64,000 bases of DNA from the NCBI GenBank assembly GCA_001600495.1, contig BCKE01000006.1, positions 120,312-184,311 of the forward strand, in the 5' to 3' direction. How positions within the stretch are numbered: position 1 is the stretch's first letter; every line of letters begins with the position of its first letter. This document shows, piece after piece, positions 35,139-46,045 of this stretch. The notes below the pieces were generated by a model. The model was not told where the DNA came from. It saw only the letters and a list, made by a program, of their open reading frames with translations, and did not search any database. The translations under genes were made by a program, and so were the position numbers. This DNA is from Pilasporangium apinafurcum (lineage: Eukaryota > Oomycota > Peronosporomycetes > Pythiales > Pythiaceae).

Positions 35139-36416
35139 TTACAACTCCACTGTTCGATTTGTGCTGGCGAAATCCATGCCGTCGTCATCGATGTTACTCT
35201 CCGAAATCTGCACTTCCTGCCGCGCAATTTTCCATGCACTCGTAGTCGTCATGGCGTCATGTGTGCAAATTGAGCAAAATATAAACTCTTGCGCCTCGAT
35301 TTTGCCGTCAGGCGTGGCAAAGTAAAACTCTTTCTTAATCCTGCACGTCGAACAAAGTGCACGCTGGCATAATCGGCAGGAGCGCTGGCGTAATGGCACG
35401 ACACCGCTCCGCAACTTGACGCTCTCAAGGACGCTCGGCGAGATCGATTGCTGACAGGTCGTGCACTTGACGACATTACCAGTACTTACATCATTGGACT
35501 GATCGCCTAGCACCGTGACTTGACACTCTTGCATGCGCACGACGTAGGCCAATTTCTTCATACGACCACAATGTGCGTATTCGTTCAACCCAAGCATGCC
35601 TTTGGCGATCGCTTTGACGGTTCGTGGTGAGTCAATGACGATTTTGGCGTAAATTTCAACTGTAGCTGCCGATTTCTGGACATATAGCGCACATAAAGAA
35701 ACATTACAACGCACAAGACCGTCCAGTGGGGGCGTCTGTGCGAACGCCACAGAGTGGGCAACCTGAAAGCCGTAGCGTTTATTGGTATTCGTGGTGTGCA
35801 TTCCTGTTGATTCCAAAAAGACGAGATCTCGATCTTTCATGAGCATCAAAAATGACATGGGGAAGCTGTGCTGCATCCACTTGATCGACATCGTACGAAA
35901 TGGCTCATCGGCTGATGGCAACGCCAGGGTCGCCAAGAGCGCGGCATCTTCGACTGTATCGTTCGTATACTTCGACCGAATCCGCATGCTGTCAATTGTT
36001 GGACACATGGCACCGTATAAAACGTCGTCAACCGTGCCATCCATCGATCCGACAACCAGCAGCACAGGTAGTGTCGCGTCTGGTTCCTCCTCTTCTAGCT
36101 CCAGTTCATCTGGATGAGTCGTGGCTTTTACAATAGAGTCACTATTGCTGCTATTACATTTCCACCCTCTGCGCTCAGCAAACACGCGCAACTGATCTCG
36201 TTGCTTGAGGCATTTCCATCGCCGCTCGTTCAACTGGGACGTGGTGACATTAACAAACTGTTCGTAATCGGTAATGGTGTTGGTGATCAACAACGTTTCG
36301 ATTTCGTGAAGCTGCTGCACATCTTGCTGCGTGAGCTGTAGAGGCGGAAACGGCGACGTGAAGCGAGTGGAGCGGCTCATGACCGACTCGATGGTATCGA
36401 CAATACACTGCATCAA
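35139..36416 (-). CDS. START-like domain plus FYVE-like zinc-finger protein, copy 1
   Basis: This is a single-exon gene of 425 aa from an oomycete-expanded family. The START-like lipid-binding region covers roughly residues 60-300, with the shared blocks GSMDGTVDDVLYGAMCPT, IKWMQHSF, DRDLVFLESTGM and GFQVAHSVAF. A treble-clef zinc finger follows: CTTCQQSI, then CRLCQRALCSTCR, and FCSICTHDAM, giving four C-x2-C pairs as in FYVE domains. The basic RR/KHCR phosphoinositide signature of true FYVE domains is not evident. It is likely a cytosolic lipid-responsive adaptor; ligand unknown. It lies in tandem with a longer paralogue (37526-38995) and a dead copy (33033-34205). Confidence 0.75.
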   Translation of the reverse strand: MMQCIVDTIESVMSRSTRFTSPFPPLQLTQQDVQQLHEIETLLITNTITDYEQFVNVTTSQLNERRWKCLKQRDQLRVFAERRGWKCNSSNSDSIVKATTHPDELELEEEEPDATLPVLLVVGSMDGTVDDVLYGAMCPTIDSMRIRSKYTNDTVEDAALLATLALPSADEPFRTMSIKWMQHSFPMSFLMLMKDRDLVFLESTGMHTTNTNKRYGFQVAHSVAFAQTPPLDGLVRCNVSLCALYVQKSAATVEIYAKIVIDSPRTVKAIAKGMLGLNEYAHCGRMKKLAYVVRMQECQVTVLGDQSNDVSTGNVVKCTTCQQSISPSVLESVKLRSGVVPLRQRSCRLCQRALCSTCRIKKEFYFATPDGKIEAQEFIFCSICTHDAMTTTSAWKIARQEVQISESNIDDDGMDFASTNRTVEL

Positions 36417-37525
36417 AAGTCACAATCTCTTGTGTGTGGCCCTTTTATCAGACGAAGAGTGAGAGAAGAGAGTGCTTTTCTGATGGATCGATTGGGCGAT
36501 GGTTGTCAAAGCACCCGAGTGAATTAAACCATCATCCTCAAGGCGCAAGTAATCCGGCTAACATGTGTGTAATGTATGGACCTCCTACCAGCCAGAGACG
36601 GTGCGGGCGAAGAGGTACGTCATTGCTTCATGGTGGAGCTCTGCGCCAACAGCTGGAGAGTTTGACGCGACGTCTGTGTGACAGAATATCATATCTTGAA
36701 AAAAAATCAAACGGTGCAGCTTACGACCATCAGAAGCATCCTGCTCCTCCTCATTTGGAGGCAAACATGGACACGTTTTGTCGAGTAAAGTGGGCAGATG
36801 CGCATCCCACAAACGAAACGAATGAAGCTATGATTGTTCACATAGAGTTTCCACATCCCCAAGTCTTTTGACGAACAACTGGGTTTGATGATTGGATCTT
36901 GGGCACACATCATCAACAACCTGTACAGTAGGCGCTATTCGTCCAGTCGCTCTCAAGAGATGCACCTTTGAATGGCTGAGGCTAGAGTCAACCCTTCCAG
37001 CTGTTTCTGCAAATCCTACAGATAGAAGAGAATTCATGTACACTTCGTTGTCAGAGGTTAGAAGACAGCCAGACTAGTGAATGATCCCGGGAAACATAAC
37101 GACAAAGAGCGGAGCCAGCTTTTGCCGAATAAGTGAGCTTTGCAGATTGCCAAATGTAACTCACCGGGTGACAGCCCGTGCAAGAACTACTTCGGTGGTC
37201 ATCCGTAAAAATCAGAACTGCAATCTGTGCATAAACTTGTCACAATTTGATTAGGATCCCAGTATTTAAGATTTAGGACTTATTTTTTTGCGATTTTGAA
37301 ATAAAATAGGGTTGATTGCCATATTCCCTCAAATTTGGGATCCTACTACCAGGATCACTCCATCCACCTGGAAAATTGCCCAGCCTTTTGGCTGATTTGC
37401 TCCATTAGACACCAATTTCATGACCAACAGAAAATGCTATTTATCATGCTATCAAAGCTCTCATACACACAGAACTACAATATATTTACTACATAAATGA
37501 TCCTGACCATCCAAAGTGGCTGCGT
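36417..37525. other. Intergenic between two START/zinc-finger genes
   Basis: About 1.1 kb. A plus-strand frame at 36566-36871 (about 100 codons from its first ATG) has no family resemblance and is not called. The interval includes the promoter of copy 1 and the 3' flank of copy 2. Confidence 0.5.
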
Positions 37526-38995
37526 TCACCACACACGGGTCATTCGATCTTCAAACGATTGCTCTAACTCTTCCCTTTGAAACATCTGCCCTACCTCAGG
37601 CTGTGGGAGTCGCCCATGTAGATGTTGATACTGGAAATGTGGTTCTAGTTCGACTGCTAATGAACCAATCGCTGAATGTTCATCACTCGCAACATCCAAC
37701 GCACTGGTCTGTATCATGGCATGATGGACACACACGGTACAGAACGTCAGTTCGTGCTGTTCAACGTTGTTTGTTCGAGCGGAGACATACTGGAGCTGCT
37801 TCTTTCGTCTGCACGTCCGACACACGAGATACCCGCAGATTTTACACGTTCGGCGACCACCTAGCACTAATGAGAAATGACAGAAGAGCGCTACGGGTCG
37901 CTCGCAACTGCCACATGTCTGTGGAAAGAATGGATCAGATTTCCTTAACCAGATTGCTCTATTTCTTCCACTTTCTCCTCCATAGTCAATCTGGTGGAAA
38001 TCACACGAGTGACGTTGTTGTACGGCCCACGCAAGTTTTTTCATACGTGCACAAGGCACAAACATCCAGGGTGGCACCATTGAATAGGCTGCCAACTTGA
38101 TCTCGAGTGCATGCCCACTGTTGCAGACAGAACTAAGGTAGCCTTTCACGAACACATCGACCGTTTTGGGAGTGTGTTGACGGTAAAGTGCACAGATCGA
38201 CATGTTGCCGCGTAACACACGTGGCAACGCGTGGGTTTGTGGGAAATGCACCGAGTGCAGCAGCTGGTACCCGATTTCTTCACCCGATGGGAGTTTACTC
38301 ATTCCCGTTGACTCTAAGAAAACCAAGTCACGGTCTTTCGCTAGAGAACGCAAATGAAATGGTGGTCGTTGCTTTACCCACTTGACTGATAGCATTCGAA
38401 AAGGGTCCGTGGCTACTGGAGTGATAATCGTAGAGAGAATGGCACCATCCACCATATAGTCGTCGATATAGGCGGTTTTGACCCGCATCGCCTCGGTTGT
38501 TGGGCTCACAGCGCCATACATAACATCCTCTAACGTGCCATCGATCGTGCCAATCATCAACATGACTGGTAAGTCTGCGCCACTGAAGAGAGAGGGGTTG
38601 CTCTTCTTCCTTCTTGGTCGCTCAGCATCTTTGATTTGGCTCGTCGTACTGCTGGCTCGACAGGAACTCGTGCGGCTATTACTGCTACCGCTCGACGCAA
38701 TGGTGGAGCTACCAGTGCAGCTATCGCTAGCTTGTCGATCTTGGAGCTTCTCCTGTCGCCGACGGTACCGACGGCAAATGTCTTTGCCGCGGCGTTCAGC
38801 ATAGATGTAGACGTTGTCCTTGCGCTTGATCAGTTTCCATCGATCTTTATCGATCGTCCGATGGTGCTGGTGCAAGTAGTTCTCGTACTGCTGGATGTTG
38901 TTCTGAACAAACAAATGTGCGAGGTCTTCCAGCTGAGCTTCGTCTTCTACCGCCAATTCCAGTGGTTCAAACGGAGTCACAAATTTTGTATGCAT
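37526..38995 (-). CDS. START-like domain plus FYVE-like zinc-finger protein, copy 2
   Basis: A single-exon 489-aa paralogue of the gene at 35139-36416. It starts with the same FVTPFEPLELAVEDEAQLED-type segment. A Ser/Arg-rich insert (about residues 75-130) is absent from copy 1. START-like blocks are conserved: GTIDGTLEDVMYGAVSPT, VKWVKQRP, DRDLVFLESTGM, GYQLLHSVHF, MSICALYRQH. The zinc finger has CGSCERPVALFC, CKICGYLVCRTCR and FCTVCVHHAM. The C-terminal extension (about 60 residues) has no recognisable motif. Predicted role is lipid sensing or membrane recruitment, by family analogy only. No targeting signal is seen. Confidence 0.75.
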   Translation of the reverse strand: MHTKFVTPFEPLELAVEDEAQLEDLAHLFVQNNIQQYENYLHQHHRTIDKDRWKLIKRKDNVYIYAERRGKDICRRYRRRQEKLQDRQASDSCTGSSTIASSGSSNSRTSSCRASSTTSQIKDAERPRRKKSNPSLFSGADLPVMLMIGTIDGTLEDVMYGAVSPTTEAMRVKTAYIDDYMVDGAILSTIITPVATDPFRMLSVKWVKQRPPFHLRSLAKDRDLVFLESTGMSKLPSGEEIGYQLLHSVHFPQTHALPRVLRGNMSICALYRQHTPKTVDVFVKGYLSSVCNSGHALEIKLAAYSMVPPWMFVPCARMKKLAWAVQQRHSCDFHQIDYGGESGRNRAIWLRKSDPFFPQTCGSCERPVALFCHFSLVLGGRRTCKICGYLVCRTCRRKKQLQYVSARTNNVEQHELTFCTVCVHHAMIQTSALDVASDEHSAIGSLAVELEPHFQYQHLHGRLPQPEVGQMFQREELEQSFEDRMTRVW

Positions 38996-40085
38996 ATCTC
39001 CACAAGTTGGTGATGCCTTGTCTGCGTTGTTAGCTCAACGGGAACAAAACCACTTGTGTGTGGATTGAAAAGTTCGTTGCTCGGCCTTGAGCAGTCACTT
39101 TGGTGCCGCCTTTTCCTAATCTCCTGACCTTTGAGATGCGATTGTTTACTGTTTAACGCACGTCACAGAGCAGAGAACAAAAAAAGCAGGCGGGGCTTCT
39201 ACTTCTACACTTCCTCCCATTTAACACCAAAGCAAACTGTACTTAAGAACAGCGAAGAAGTGGAAAGTGGTCAGAACGCGCGATTGTCTCCATTTCGTCT
39301 GTGGCCGGAAGAGAAGCTAAGTGAGCTTTACACTTCAACCCATCAAATAGACTATTTCTTGAAAAGCTAAGAAAATCTACTAATATATCAGACTACAACA
39401 AAAATACAATAGTCTGTTTGATAGGTTAAATCTTGAAACATTGCGTTTGACGTAGTAGAAGCCACGTGGTGATTCCATGAGCATTCACAACAAATTTCCT
39501 GTGATACTCGCTCTGGAATTCGACTGGAAAAGAATGAATAATAAAAATAAAAATATCCATGTAATGCGGAAGTACTTCAGTGTTCAGCACAGGATCGGCC
39601 CACGCCAACTGCTCAGCAGGAGCCTAATCGTCTCATTTTTGCTTCCATATTTCGTTTTTTTTCTTTCTTGCTGGGCGCAGATGATTTATATATCATAGTT
39701 TAACATGATACTTGATCAGCTGCCGCTGCTTTACGAAAGCAGTCTTTTTATACGCTGAACACCCAGCGCTGGCACCATCTAAATTGCGATTGTCAGATAC
39801 CGCACGCCGCTCGGAAGCCATCATGTATGGTGCAGATTTCGTAGAAGCCTTCATTCCCTGCCGTCTCGTCTGTATTATCACGTTGGCCACGCTATTGATT
39901 TTGTGTACAGGCATTTAATCGACAAGAATCTGCTATGTTCGCACATACCACATTGAACTAGCAAGACAAATACCGATGTTATTCATGTGTGTCTTGCAAG
40001 ACGACACCCGACTGTAACGATCTGGCATACAAAGTCGCATTTCCTTTACTAGGCTACGTTCTCCTTTCTATATTGAATTCCCGAT
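38996..40085. other. Intergenic with short unplaced minus-strand coding-like stretch
   Basis: About 1.1 kb. On the minus strand, 39608-39426 reads LNTEVLPHYMDIFIFIIHSF then VEFQSEYHRKFVVNAHGITT, with a plausible acceptor ('tcttttccag') between the halves. It looks protein-like but I recognise no family and find no partner exon, so I do not call a gene. The plus-strand ORF at 39712-39918 (68 codons) is also unsupported. Confidence 0.4.
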
Positions 40086-42002
40086 CTATGGAACGGTCGA
40101 GCGTGTCATCTGAACGCCGACTATGCTGTGCTGGCACAAGAATCGCCAGATAATTGGCCCCGCCACTGGTCGTTCCAGTAACCGAGCAGCGAAAACTCGT
40201 TCATGTTCATATATCTGGACCAAGGCGTTACCAATCAGAGTTTCGTTGAAGGCCTGCGTACGAATATCGATACAGTCATGGGTGGCATCAAAGGTTACAC
40301 CTTCTACGACTGAATACGCCACGGAAGTACTACAGATTAGACAGCCATTGATGAGGGAATTTTGAGGGCTTTCACATCGGAATTTGTTCCTCGCTGTTTG
40401 TGTTGCCTGCTCTATTTCTTGGTTTAGTAGCCGTTCGATCCCCATTCGTTTCAGAGCTTGTGAATTCTGTTGAATGTACGGATCTACCTCGTGATCACGT
40501 AACCACTCCATCTGAGTTTCCAATTCCTCGTGCATGGCATTTCGAAGCACTTTATTCAGCTCACCCTGCACAAATGCCGTCTTGAAGCTTCTAACTTCGG
40601 CTATATATTCTTCCTCTCGTTGAGCTCGCACTCTCTCTCTATCAAACAGACTTTCTCTTTCAGCACACTGCTTGTCACAATGAGCATTCCAAGCTACTAC
40701 ATATGTGAGTTGGAGCAACACCTGGCTGATTTCCATTTGTGAACGCAATTCGAGCGCATATCGATGCACTTTCCACCCTCGAAACACATGTTCGATCAAC
40801 AACGCTGCTCGTTTCTTTTTTTGATACTGACGGTACTGAAAGTAGCCTCTCCAGACTCGCTGGATCGTTATGCATGCAACCTTACTACGCTTCCTGTGTT
40901 GTGTGTACAATCGCCACGTGGTCATGCAATCGCGTTGCAATTTATTCCAATGCTTGATGAGTTGCAGACGCAATTTCTCGTGTGTTATCTTCCAGTCTGT
41001 CCACTGTTGAAGTGCTGATGCCATGCGTTTGTGCTTAGCGACATCTTTCAAGCGTTTTCTCAAGTCTTTGCGTGCCTGTATGCACTCTTTCCAGCGTAGA
41101 AATCGCGAACGAAGATCTTCTTTCAGCACACAATGAAAACGCCATCGCACTTGCGCCTGCCGTTGTGTGTACTCAGCCCACTTCTGTAGCGCTTTCGCAG
41201 CATGAAGACTCTGAAGACGTTTCAGGAAAGTCGTTGCGTGAGTTTGCTTTTCGAAATGCTGGACCACTAACTTTAAACTTTGATCGAGACTCGTAGCGAC
41301 CAGCTGGCGACTTAAATGCACAATCCAGTATCTTCGAAGTGCGTGCAGCCGTTCCTGTAACCATCTTTGTAGCTTGCGGGCTGAACAATCAATCAGAACA
41401 GCATATATTCTACCAGGCCACGGGCTGCAGCAAAATAGCAATGCATCTAATGCACCATACTTGCTTACTAAATACAGATACTGGTTGTAATCACGTCGTT
41501 GCATTTCCTCTCTTTCCTGTCTCTGGTCGTTAAGGCGGGCTTGCTCCTGTTGCCGTCGGTTCTCCGCCTGGATAGCTGCCTTCAATTTTACTTCAGTGGT
41601 TTCCCATTGTGCTTGGATCTCGCCTTTGGGAGAGAACCGTACGGAGAACCCCCACAATTTGGAATCTATTTGGTTGATGTTTCTTTGTTTATTGTTCATG
41701 CTCTTTCGCAGTTGTTGGACAGAAGGAGCTACTGGAGAGTAACAAGACGTTGAGTACGTTTTCGGCTGTTTCCGCTTCAGTGGAGAGGCATAAAGGTTGA
41801 GGTTTGGCGCTGGTGGAAGCGCATTCTGCTTCAGCTTGGCGAACTGGATTTGTCGAAGTGGTTCGCATGCATGGTCTTCATCAGGGAAAGGTAGCTTGTA
41901 TTTGTACTGTAGTTCCAACCTGGCACGATCGTAAGGATTGATGGAGTCAGTAGAGCGTATGATTTGCTGTTTACTATGTGCTCCTGAGGTAGGTGACTTC
42001 AT
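40086..42002 (-). CDS. IQ-motif and Sfi1-like Trp-repeat coiled-coil protein
   Basis: This single-exon gene encodes a 638-aa basic, helical protein. The middle part has a series of roughly 30-residue helical units with Trp/Arg spacing (ALQKWAEYTQRQ, RFLRWKECIQARK, ALQQWTDWKITHE, CMTTWRLYTQHRK), as in Sfi1/centrin-binding repeats. Two IQ motifs follow (ACITIQRVWRGYFQYRQYQ and ALLIEHVFRGWKVHRY), which bind calmodulin or centrin. Flanking segments are charged coiled coil (RRQQEQARLNDQRQEREEMQ). A basal-body, centrosomal or flagellar role in zoospores is likely by analogy. The last ~100 residues, with several cysteines, show no motif. Confidence 0.75.
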   Translation of the reverse strand: MKSPTSGAHSKQQIIRSTDSINPYDRARLELQYKYKLPFPDEDHACEPLRQIQFAKLKQNALPPAPNLNLYASPLKRKQPKTYSTSCYSPVAPSVQQLRKSMNNKQRNINQIDSKLWGFSVRFSPKGEIQAQWETTEVKLKAAIQAENRRQQEQARLNDQRQEREEMQRRDYNQYLYLVSKYGALDALLFCCSPWPGRIYAVLIDCSARKLQRWLQERLHALRRYWIVHLSRQLVATSLDQSLKLVVQHFEKQTHATTFLKRLQSLHAAKALQKWAEYTQRQAQVRWRFHCVLKEDLRSRFLRWKECIQARKDLRKRLKDVAKHKRMASALQQWTDWKITHEKLRLQLIKHWNKLQRDCMTTWRLYTQHRKRSKVACITIQRVWRGYFQYRQYQKKKRAALLIEHVFRGWKVHRYALELRSQMEISQVLLQLTYVVAWNAHCDKQCAERESLFDRERVRAQREEEYIAEVRSFKTAFVQGELNKVLRNAMHEELETQMEWLRDHEVDPYIQQNSQALKRMGIERLLNQEIEQATQTARNKFRCESPQNSLINGCLICSTSVAYSVVEGVTFDATHDCIDIRTQAFNETLIGNALVQIYEHERVFAARLLERPVAGPIIWRFLCQHSIVGVQMTRSTVP

Positions 42003-42418
42003 AGCAACTCACGATGCATCTAAGATCCAGCGCCATAGAATATGATGAGGATCGATTGTGCTCTGGTCCCAAGGCTATTAAATATAGCGTGACTGGTTAA
42101 AATTGGATCTTGCGTGCACCATTGCGTGCAGCCGCGACTACGATGCATCGATCTATTGAGATCAAGGAAATTCATAAATTGCAGGCAACAGGATCAGATG
42201 GCTACGCTTGCAGGCTTGCATAACCATGAAGGCATTTCGCATATAACCGTCCAGTATATCAGTTTTCCTAACGCGTTACCGTCTAATCATTTTCTATCCA
42301 AGCGTGAGGTTTCGTCAGCAAAACAACCAGAAGCTCATTTTTGATAAGCAAACAAAACCGCCAGGCGCTGCACTGGTGCTGTTTGCCAAAAAGACCCGCG
42401 AACAACTGAATCGGATAA
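42003..42418. other. Divergent promoter region, IQ protein and TauE/SafE gene
   Basis: About 415 bp between divergent genes; no ORF or repeat is evident. Confidence 0.5.
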
Positions 42419-43671
42419 ATGCTGCGACTACCTGTCCGAGCGAATAGACGACTTACCGCAAGTACAAGGACTGGCAGTGGCCTGGGACTGTGCCGTAGTG
42501 CTCCAGTTGCATATGCGCCACTCCAACGCCGTGTCTTCTGTTCCGCCACAAAGAGTGCGCCAAGAGAACTCTCGCTCGCAGCAAGTTTAGCCACCGGTAG
42601 CATACATACACTATGCAGTCCATCGCATAGTGAGGAAGAGCTGAATGGCTTACTTAATCTGCTATTGTTTGCTTTGGCTAGGTGGCCTTGCTGGTGTATT
42701 ATCGGCGATGTCCGGTGTGGGTGGCGGCATGATTATCATTCCGGTAGGCGAGCGATATCATCTCCATTTCGCACTTTTGTCCTGATTTTAAACGCTATTT
42801 TTCCTGATATGTATAGACTCTCGCCAAGCTCACGACGATGCAGATGCAGAAAGTGAACGCTACGAGTCTGCTCGGACTTTCGGGCTGCGCAGTCGTCGGT
42901 GCATGGAATTACGCCGACGCCGGTGTCTGCAACTACCCACTCGCCGCGGTATCAGCTTTGCCTGCGATACTCTTCTCGCGCGTAGGCGTTCAGTTTGCAC
43001 ACAAGTTAAGCAGCAACCATCTCGCCAAGATAGTCGGTATTGGCATGCTCTTAAGTGCACCGATTGTAGCACTGAAAGGCACAGACTTTGCCAATGATCT
43101 AGTACAGAAATGGAAGGGGGGCTCCTCTTCTTCTTTTACGTCCATTGACAAGACCAACTCGTTGGACTTACAATATTTCGGCTCACATGCCGGTGTTCAC
43201 CACAAGAAGGATGCAAATAATAGCCGAGAAACAGTCATTCCGCTCGCGATGACAGTCGAACGTTCGTTGTGGGAGGAAGTGGCGCAGGATCCACTGGGTT
43301 TCGTGCGCGCCAATTTGCGGTACGTCATGGTGAGTTCTTTCGCGGGTTTCATCTCTGGACTATGTGGCATTGGCGGTGGGATCATCACGACGACATATCT
43401 CACGACCGCAACGGAGCTGCCTCAATCGGCAGTTGTGGGGACAACGCTCGTGTCGGTGTTGCCAATGGTCATGGCGACCAACTATCACAACTACAGGGCA
43501 AACGCTATTCATTTCCCGACCGCTGTGAAGCTCGGTTCGTCGCTTGCTGTTTCTGTGTACTTCACATCCAAGTACATCCTCACCCATGAAGTACCGGATG
43601 AATTGCTTCGTGGCGTCTTGGCGGTTACTATCAGTGCAGCGGCGATTGCGACCATCCGAAGACCAATATAG
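42419..43671 (+). CDS. TauE/SafE-type membrane transporter with organelle-type presequence
   Basis: Exons 42419-42596, 42682-42743 and 42817-43671 encode 364 aa. The N-terminus (MLRLPVRANRRLTASTRTGS) is rich in Arg/Ser/Thr and lacks acids, as expected of a mitochondrial presequence. TauE/SafE signatures occur twice, as the family's internal repeat predicts: LAGVLSAMSGVGGGMIIIP in exons 1-2, and FISGLCGIGGGIITTTYLTT in exon 3. Several hydrophobic helices lie between and after. Bacterial relatives export sulfite, sulfoacetate or other anions; here the substrate is unknown. The 62-bp exon 2 is supported because it restores the first Gly-rich motif in frame on both sides. A non-homologous loop (about residues 175-205) separates the two halves. 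Confidence 0.85.
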
Positions 43672-43770
43672 AGGGACCAATTCTTTGTATTATTTTTTTA
43701 TGCTTAGCGATATGATAATCTAAGTAATAGACGATAAAGCGTGGCCAGCCGAGGAACCATGAGTTTAATC

Positions 43771-45201
43771 TTAAAGAACGTGGTTAACAGCATTCAGCGC
43801 ATTCACGAGCCCATAACCAAACTGATTGTTTGGGTACATACCCTCAGGGATACCACCACATGCTTTGTTCGTTGGGATTAAGTTTTGCGTGGTAGTAGTG
43901 GTAAGCGCATCGTAAACTTGATCGTATGTCAGTCCTGGATGCGCGTTCAACAGCAACGCAATCACACCAGCAACGTGTGGTGTGGCCATACTCGTGCCAG
44001 ACGTCGTGTGATAGTCTGCATCTCCAGTGAACCATGCAGAGGTCACTGCTCCACCTGGAGCAGCAACATCCGGTTTGATAATGTTGCCATATCGCGTTGC
44101 TGGACCAGTGGCACTGTACCAAAGGATCGAGTTATCTTCGTTAGTAGCCCCAACACCGATGACTTTGGGGGAATCACCCGGTTCTTCGACAGTGCTACAG
44201 TCTGGCAACACATTTCCATTGGCAAACACGGGGATGATACCTGCCGCTCGCCAGGCGTCAATCACTGCCTGAATTTCCGCGCCACTTCCCGACCAGCTGT
44301 TGTTCACGATATGTGGAGCCTTGGAGCAGTCAGCATTCTTGCCGTCAGTATCAGTGGGGCAAAGTACAAACTGCATGCACGCCAGCATTTCAGATAACAA
44401 GCACGTATCGTTACGGCAGGCCTTACATGCCATCCATTTGGACCCAGGAGCCACACCAGTGCCTTTCCTACCCACCATGGAACCAATGACGTGAGACCCA
44501 TGACCTGCATTATCGTATGGTTCAGCAGCGTTCATCTCGGGGTCAAACCAACCATAGGCTCCCAAGAAGTTGTCCTTCAACGCTTCGTGGGTTCCACGAG
44601 CGCCTGAATCAATGGCTGCAACCACGACACCCTCACCAGTGATGCCTTTAGCCCACGCATCCGCGGCTTGAATAGTGTTGACACCCCATTGCAAAGTCGT
44701 AGTGGTATTGGCGTTGGTGGCCTGGAGCAGACGAATGTTGTCGTCCAGTGGTTTTGGGAGCTCAAACGTAATTTCTTCACTAATCTCCTTGATCGAGGGT
44801 TCCTGCATCAGTCTGGCTAGCAAGTCCACACTAGCATCTTGGACGTATAACTGGTTGGTGATCCAAAAGCTCGTGACCTTGGAGAAAGAGAGCTGCGTTG
44901 ACTCGGATTCTTGGGCGAGAAGTCCCGCAACTGCTTGTTGCGATTGGGTAGCGGTTTTCTCGAGCGACTCGACCAAACTGGCGATCTTCTCGCCACGGCT
45001 ACTGAACTCTGCCTCTTGGACACTCGCCAAAGCGCTGCCCGTGCCGTCTTGCATCGTCAGGATGAGGTTGACAGTGTCCTGCACCCGCAATGTGCGGTGC
45101 ACGCTTGGATTTACATGAGGCAACGCTTCAGTATTTCCAGTGCAAACAGAAGCAACTGCAATTGCTGTCGCGACGAGCGAAAGAGACGCAAAGCGAACCA
45201 T
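43771..45201 (-). CDS. Secreted subtilisin-like serine protease (S8), tandem copy 1
   Basis: This gene encodes a 476-aa secreted protease. It has a signal peptide (FASLSLVATAIAVASVCTG), an inhibitor-like propeptide to about residue 170, then the S8 catalytic domain. The catalytic triad is intact: Asp198 in VVAAIDSGARGTH, His234 in GHGSHVIGS, Ser404 in GTSMATPHVAGV; the oxyanion Asn lies in VNNSWSGSG. Cys pairs (CKACRNDTC, C280/C292) suggest disulfides. Layout resembles bacillopeptidase-F-like S8 members. It probably contributes to extracellular protein degradation. About 840 bp separate it from the paralogue at 46046-47527, same strand. The GNSGP block of the paralogue reads GNVLPDC here, a local change near the substrate pocket. 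Confidence 0.9.
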   Translation of the reverse strand: MVRFASLSLVATAIAVASVCTGNTEALPHVNPSVHRTLRVQDTVNLILTMQDGTGSALASVQEAEFSSRGEKIASLVESLEKTATQSQQAVAGLLAQESESTQLSFSKVTSFWITNQLYVQDASVDLLARLMQEPSIKEISEEITFELPKPLDDNIRLLQATNANTTTTLQWGVNTIQAADAWAKGITGEGVVVAAIDSGARGTHEALKDNFLGAYGWFDPEMNAAEPYDNAGHGSHVIGSMVGRKGTGVAPGSKWMACKACRNDTCLLSEMLACMQFVLCPTDTDGKNADCSKAPHIVNNSWSGSGAEIQAVIDAWRAAGIIPVFANGNVLPDCSTVEEPGDSPKVIGVGATNEDNSILWYSATGPATRYGNIIKPDVAAPGGAVTSAWFTGDADYHTTSGTSMATPHVAGVIALLLNAHPGLTYDQVYDALTTTTTQNLIPTNKACGGIPEGMYPNNQFGYGLVNALNAVNHVL

Positions 45202-46045
45202 GTTATAAAATGGGTAGATTTCGGGGTGAAGATCACTGCTAAAGTGGATGGAAATTTGGCAAATGGAATGAGAGAATTTAGAATTTGTACATGGAAGAAG
45301 TGGCTCAGTGTTGTTGAAGAATTAGGTTGTCTAAGTTCAAGACTTAGCGAAATCGTACACTCATCCTATGCTAAAATTGTGCGAGCGACGGTATTACACT
45401 TGGGTGAAATGATCGCAAAGATGGGAGCGTGACACTAGCAAATGCCAGTGGGAAGTCCATCTGATTATTCAAATCGTCACAACGCGTGTCATTCCCATCA
45501 ATAATGTTGCTCATGATAGCGTGAAAAATGAAAGAGAATCGCTTCAAAGACAAATCATGTGCATCTACTTTCTCGTCTACTTTAAGAAAATCTACATGGC
45601 AACGATAGGATGTTTAATCAGATATTGCCGTAGTATTAGCCACACGTTTTGAAGAGTTCAATGGAGTTGTCACTATGATTTGCTCGTACTGCATTTCGAG
45701 TTTGCTGATGTTACACCTTGTGCATAAATCCAACGACAGGAGGCAACTGTAATCACCTAAAGTTGCTTTGCACTATTTCTACTCCACATGGTTCTTTGCA
45801 CCAAGCGCACGATTGTTCGCCCAAATGTCACCCTGAAGGAGCACCATTATATTTGTATTCATCGCTTGATTTGCAGAGGTGACGCTTCAATGTCTAGGAG
45901 TCTGCTCAGAGATGTGAAGCCATGCTCAATGCATGCAAAACCACCATCTTCGTCCATAAATAAAAGAAGACTAAAACACAAGATGCTGAGTGAATCACTA
46001 TACTGCACGTTTACACAGTATGATCGATTGGAACTCAATTGCTGC
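45202..46045. other. Intergenic between tandem subtilases
   Basis: About 840 bp with no supported gene; presumably the promoter of copy 1 and 3' flank of copy 2. Confidence 0.5.

Noticed and set aside
36566-36871. Plus-strand ORF of about 100 codons between the START-like genes
   Set aside because: Residue composition is not like a real family, there is no motif, and the longer frame upstream starts only at a GTG.
39426-39608. Protein-like minus-strand stretch (FVVNAHGITTWLLLRQTQ) with a possible intron acceptor
   Set aside because: No partner exon, donor or family could be identified, so a gene call is not supported.
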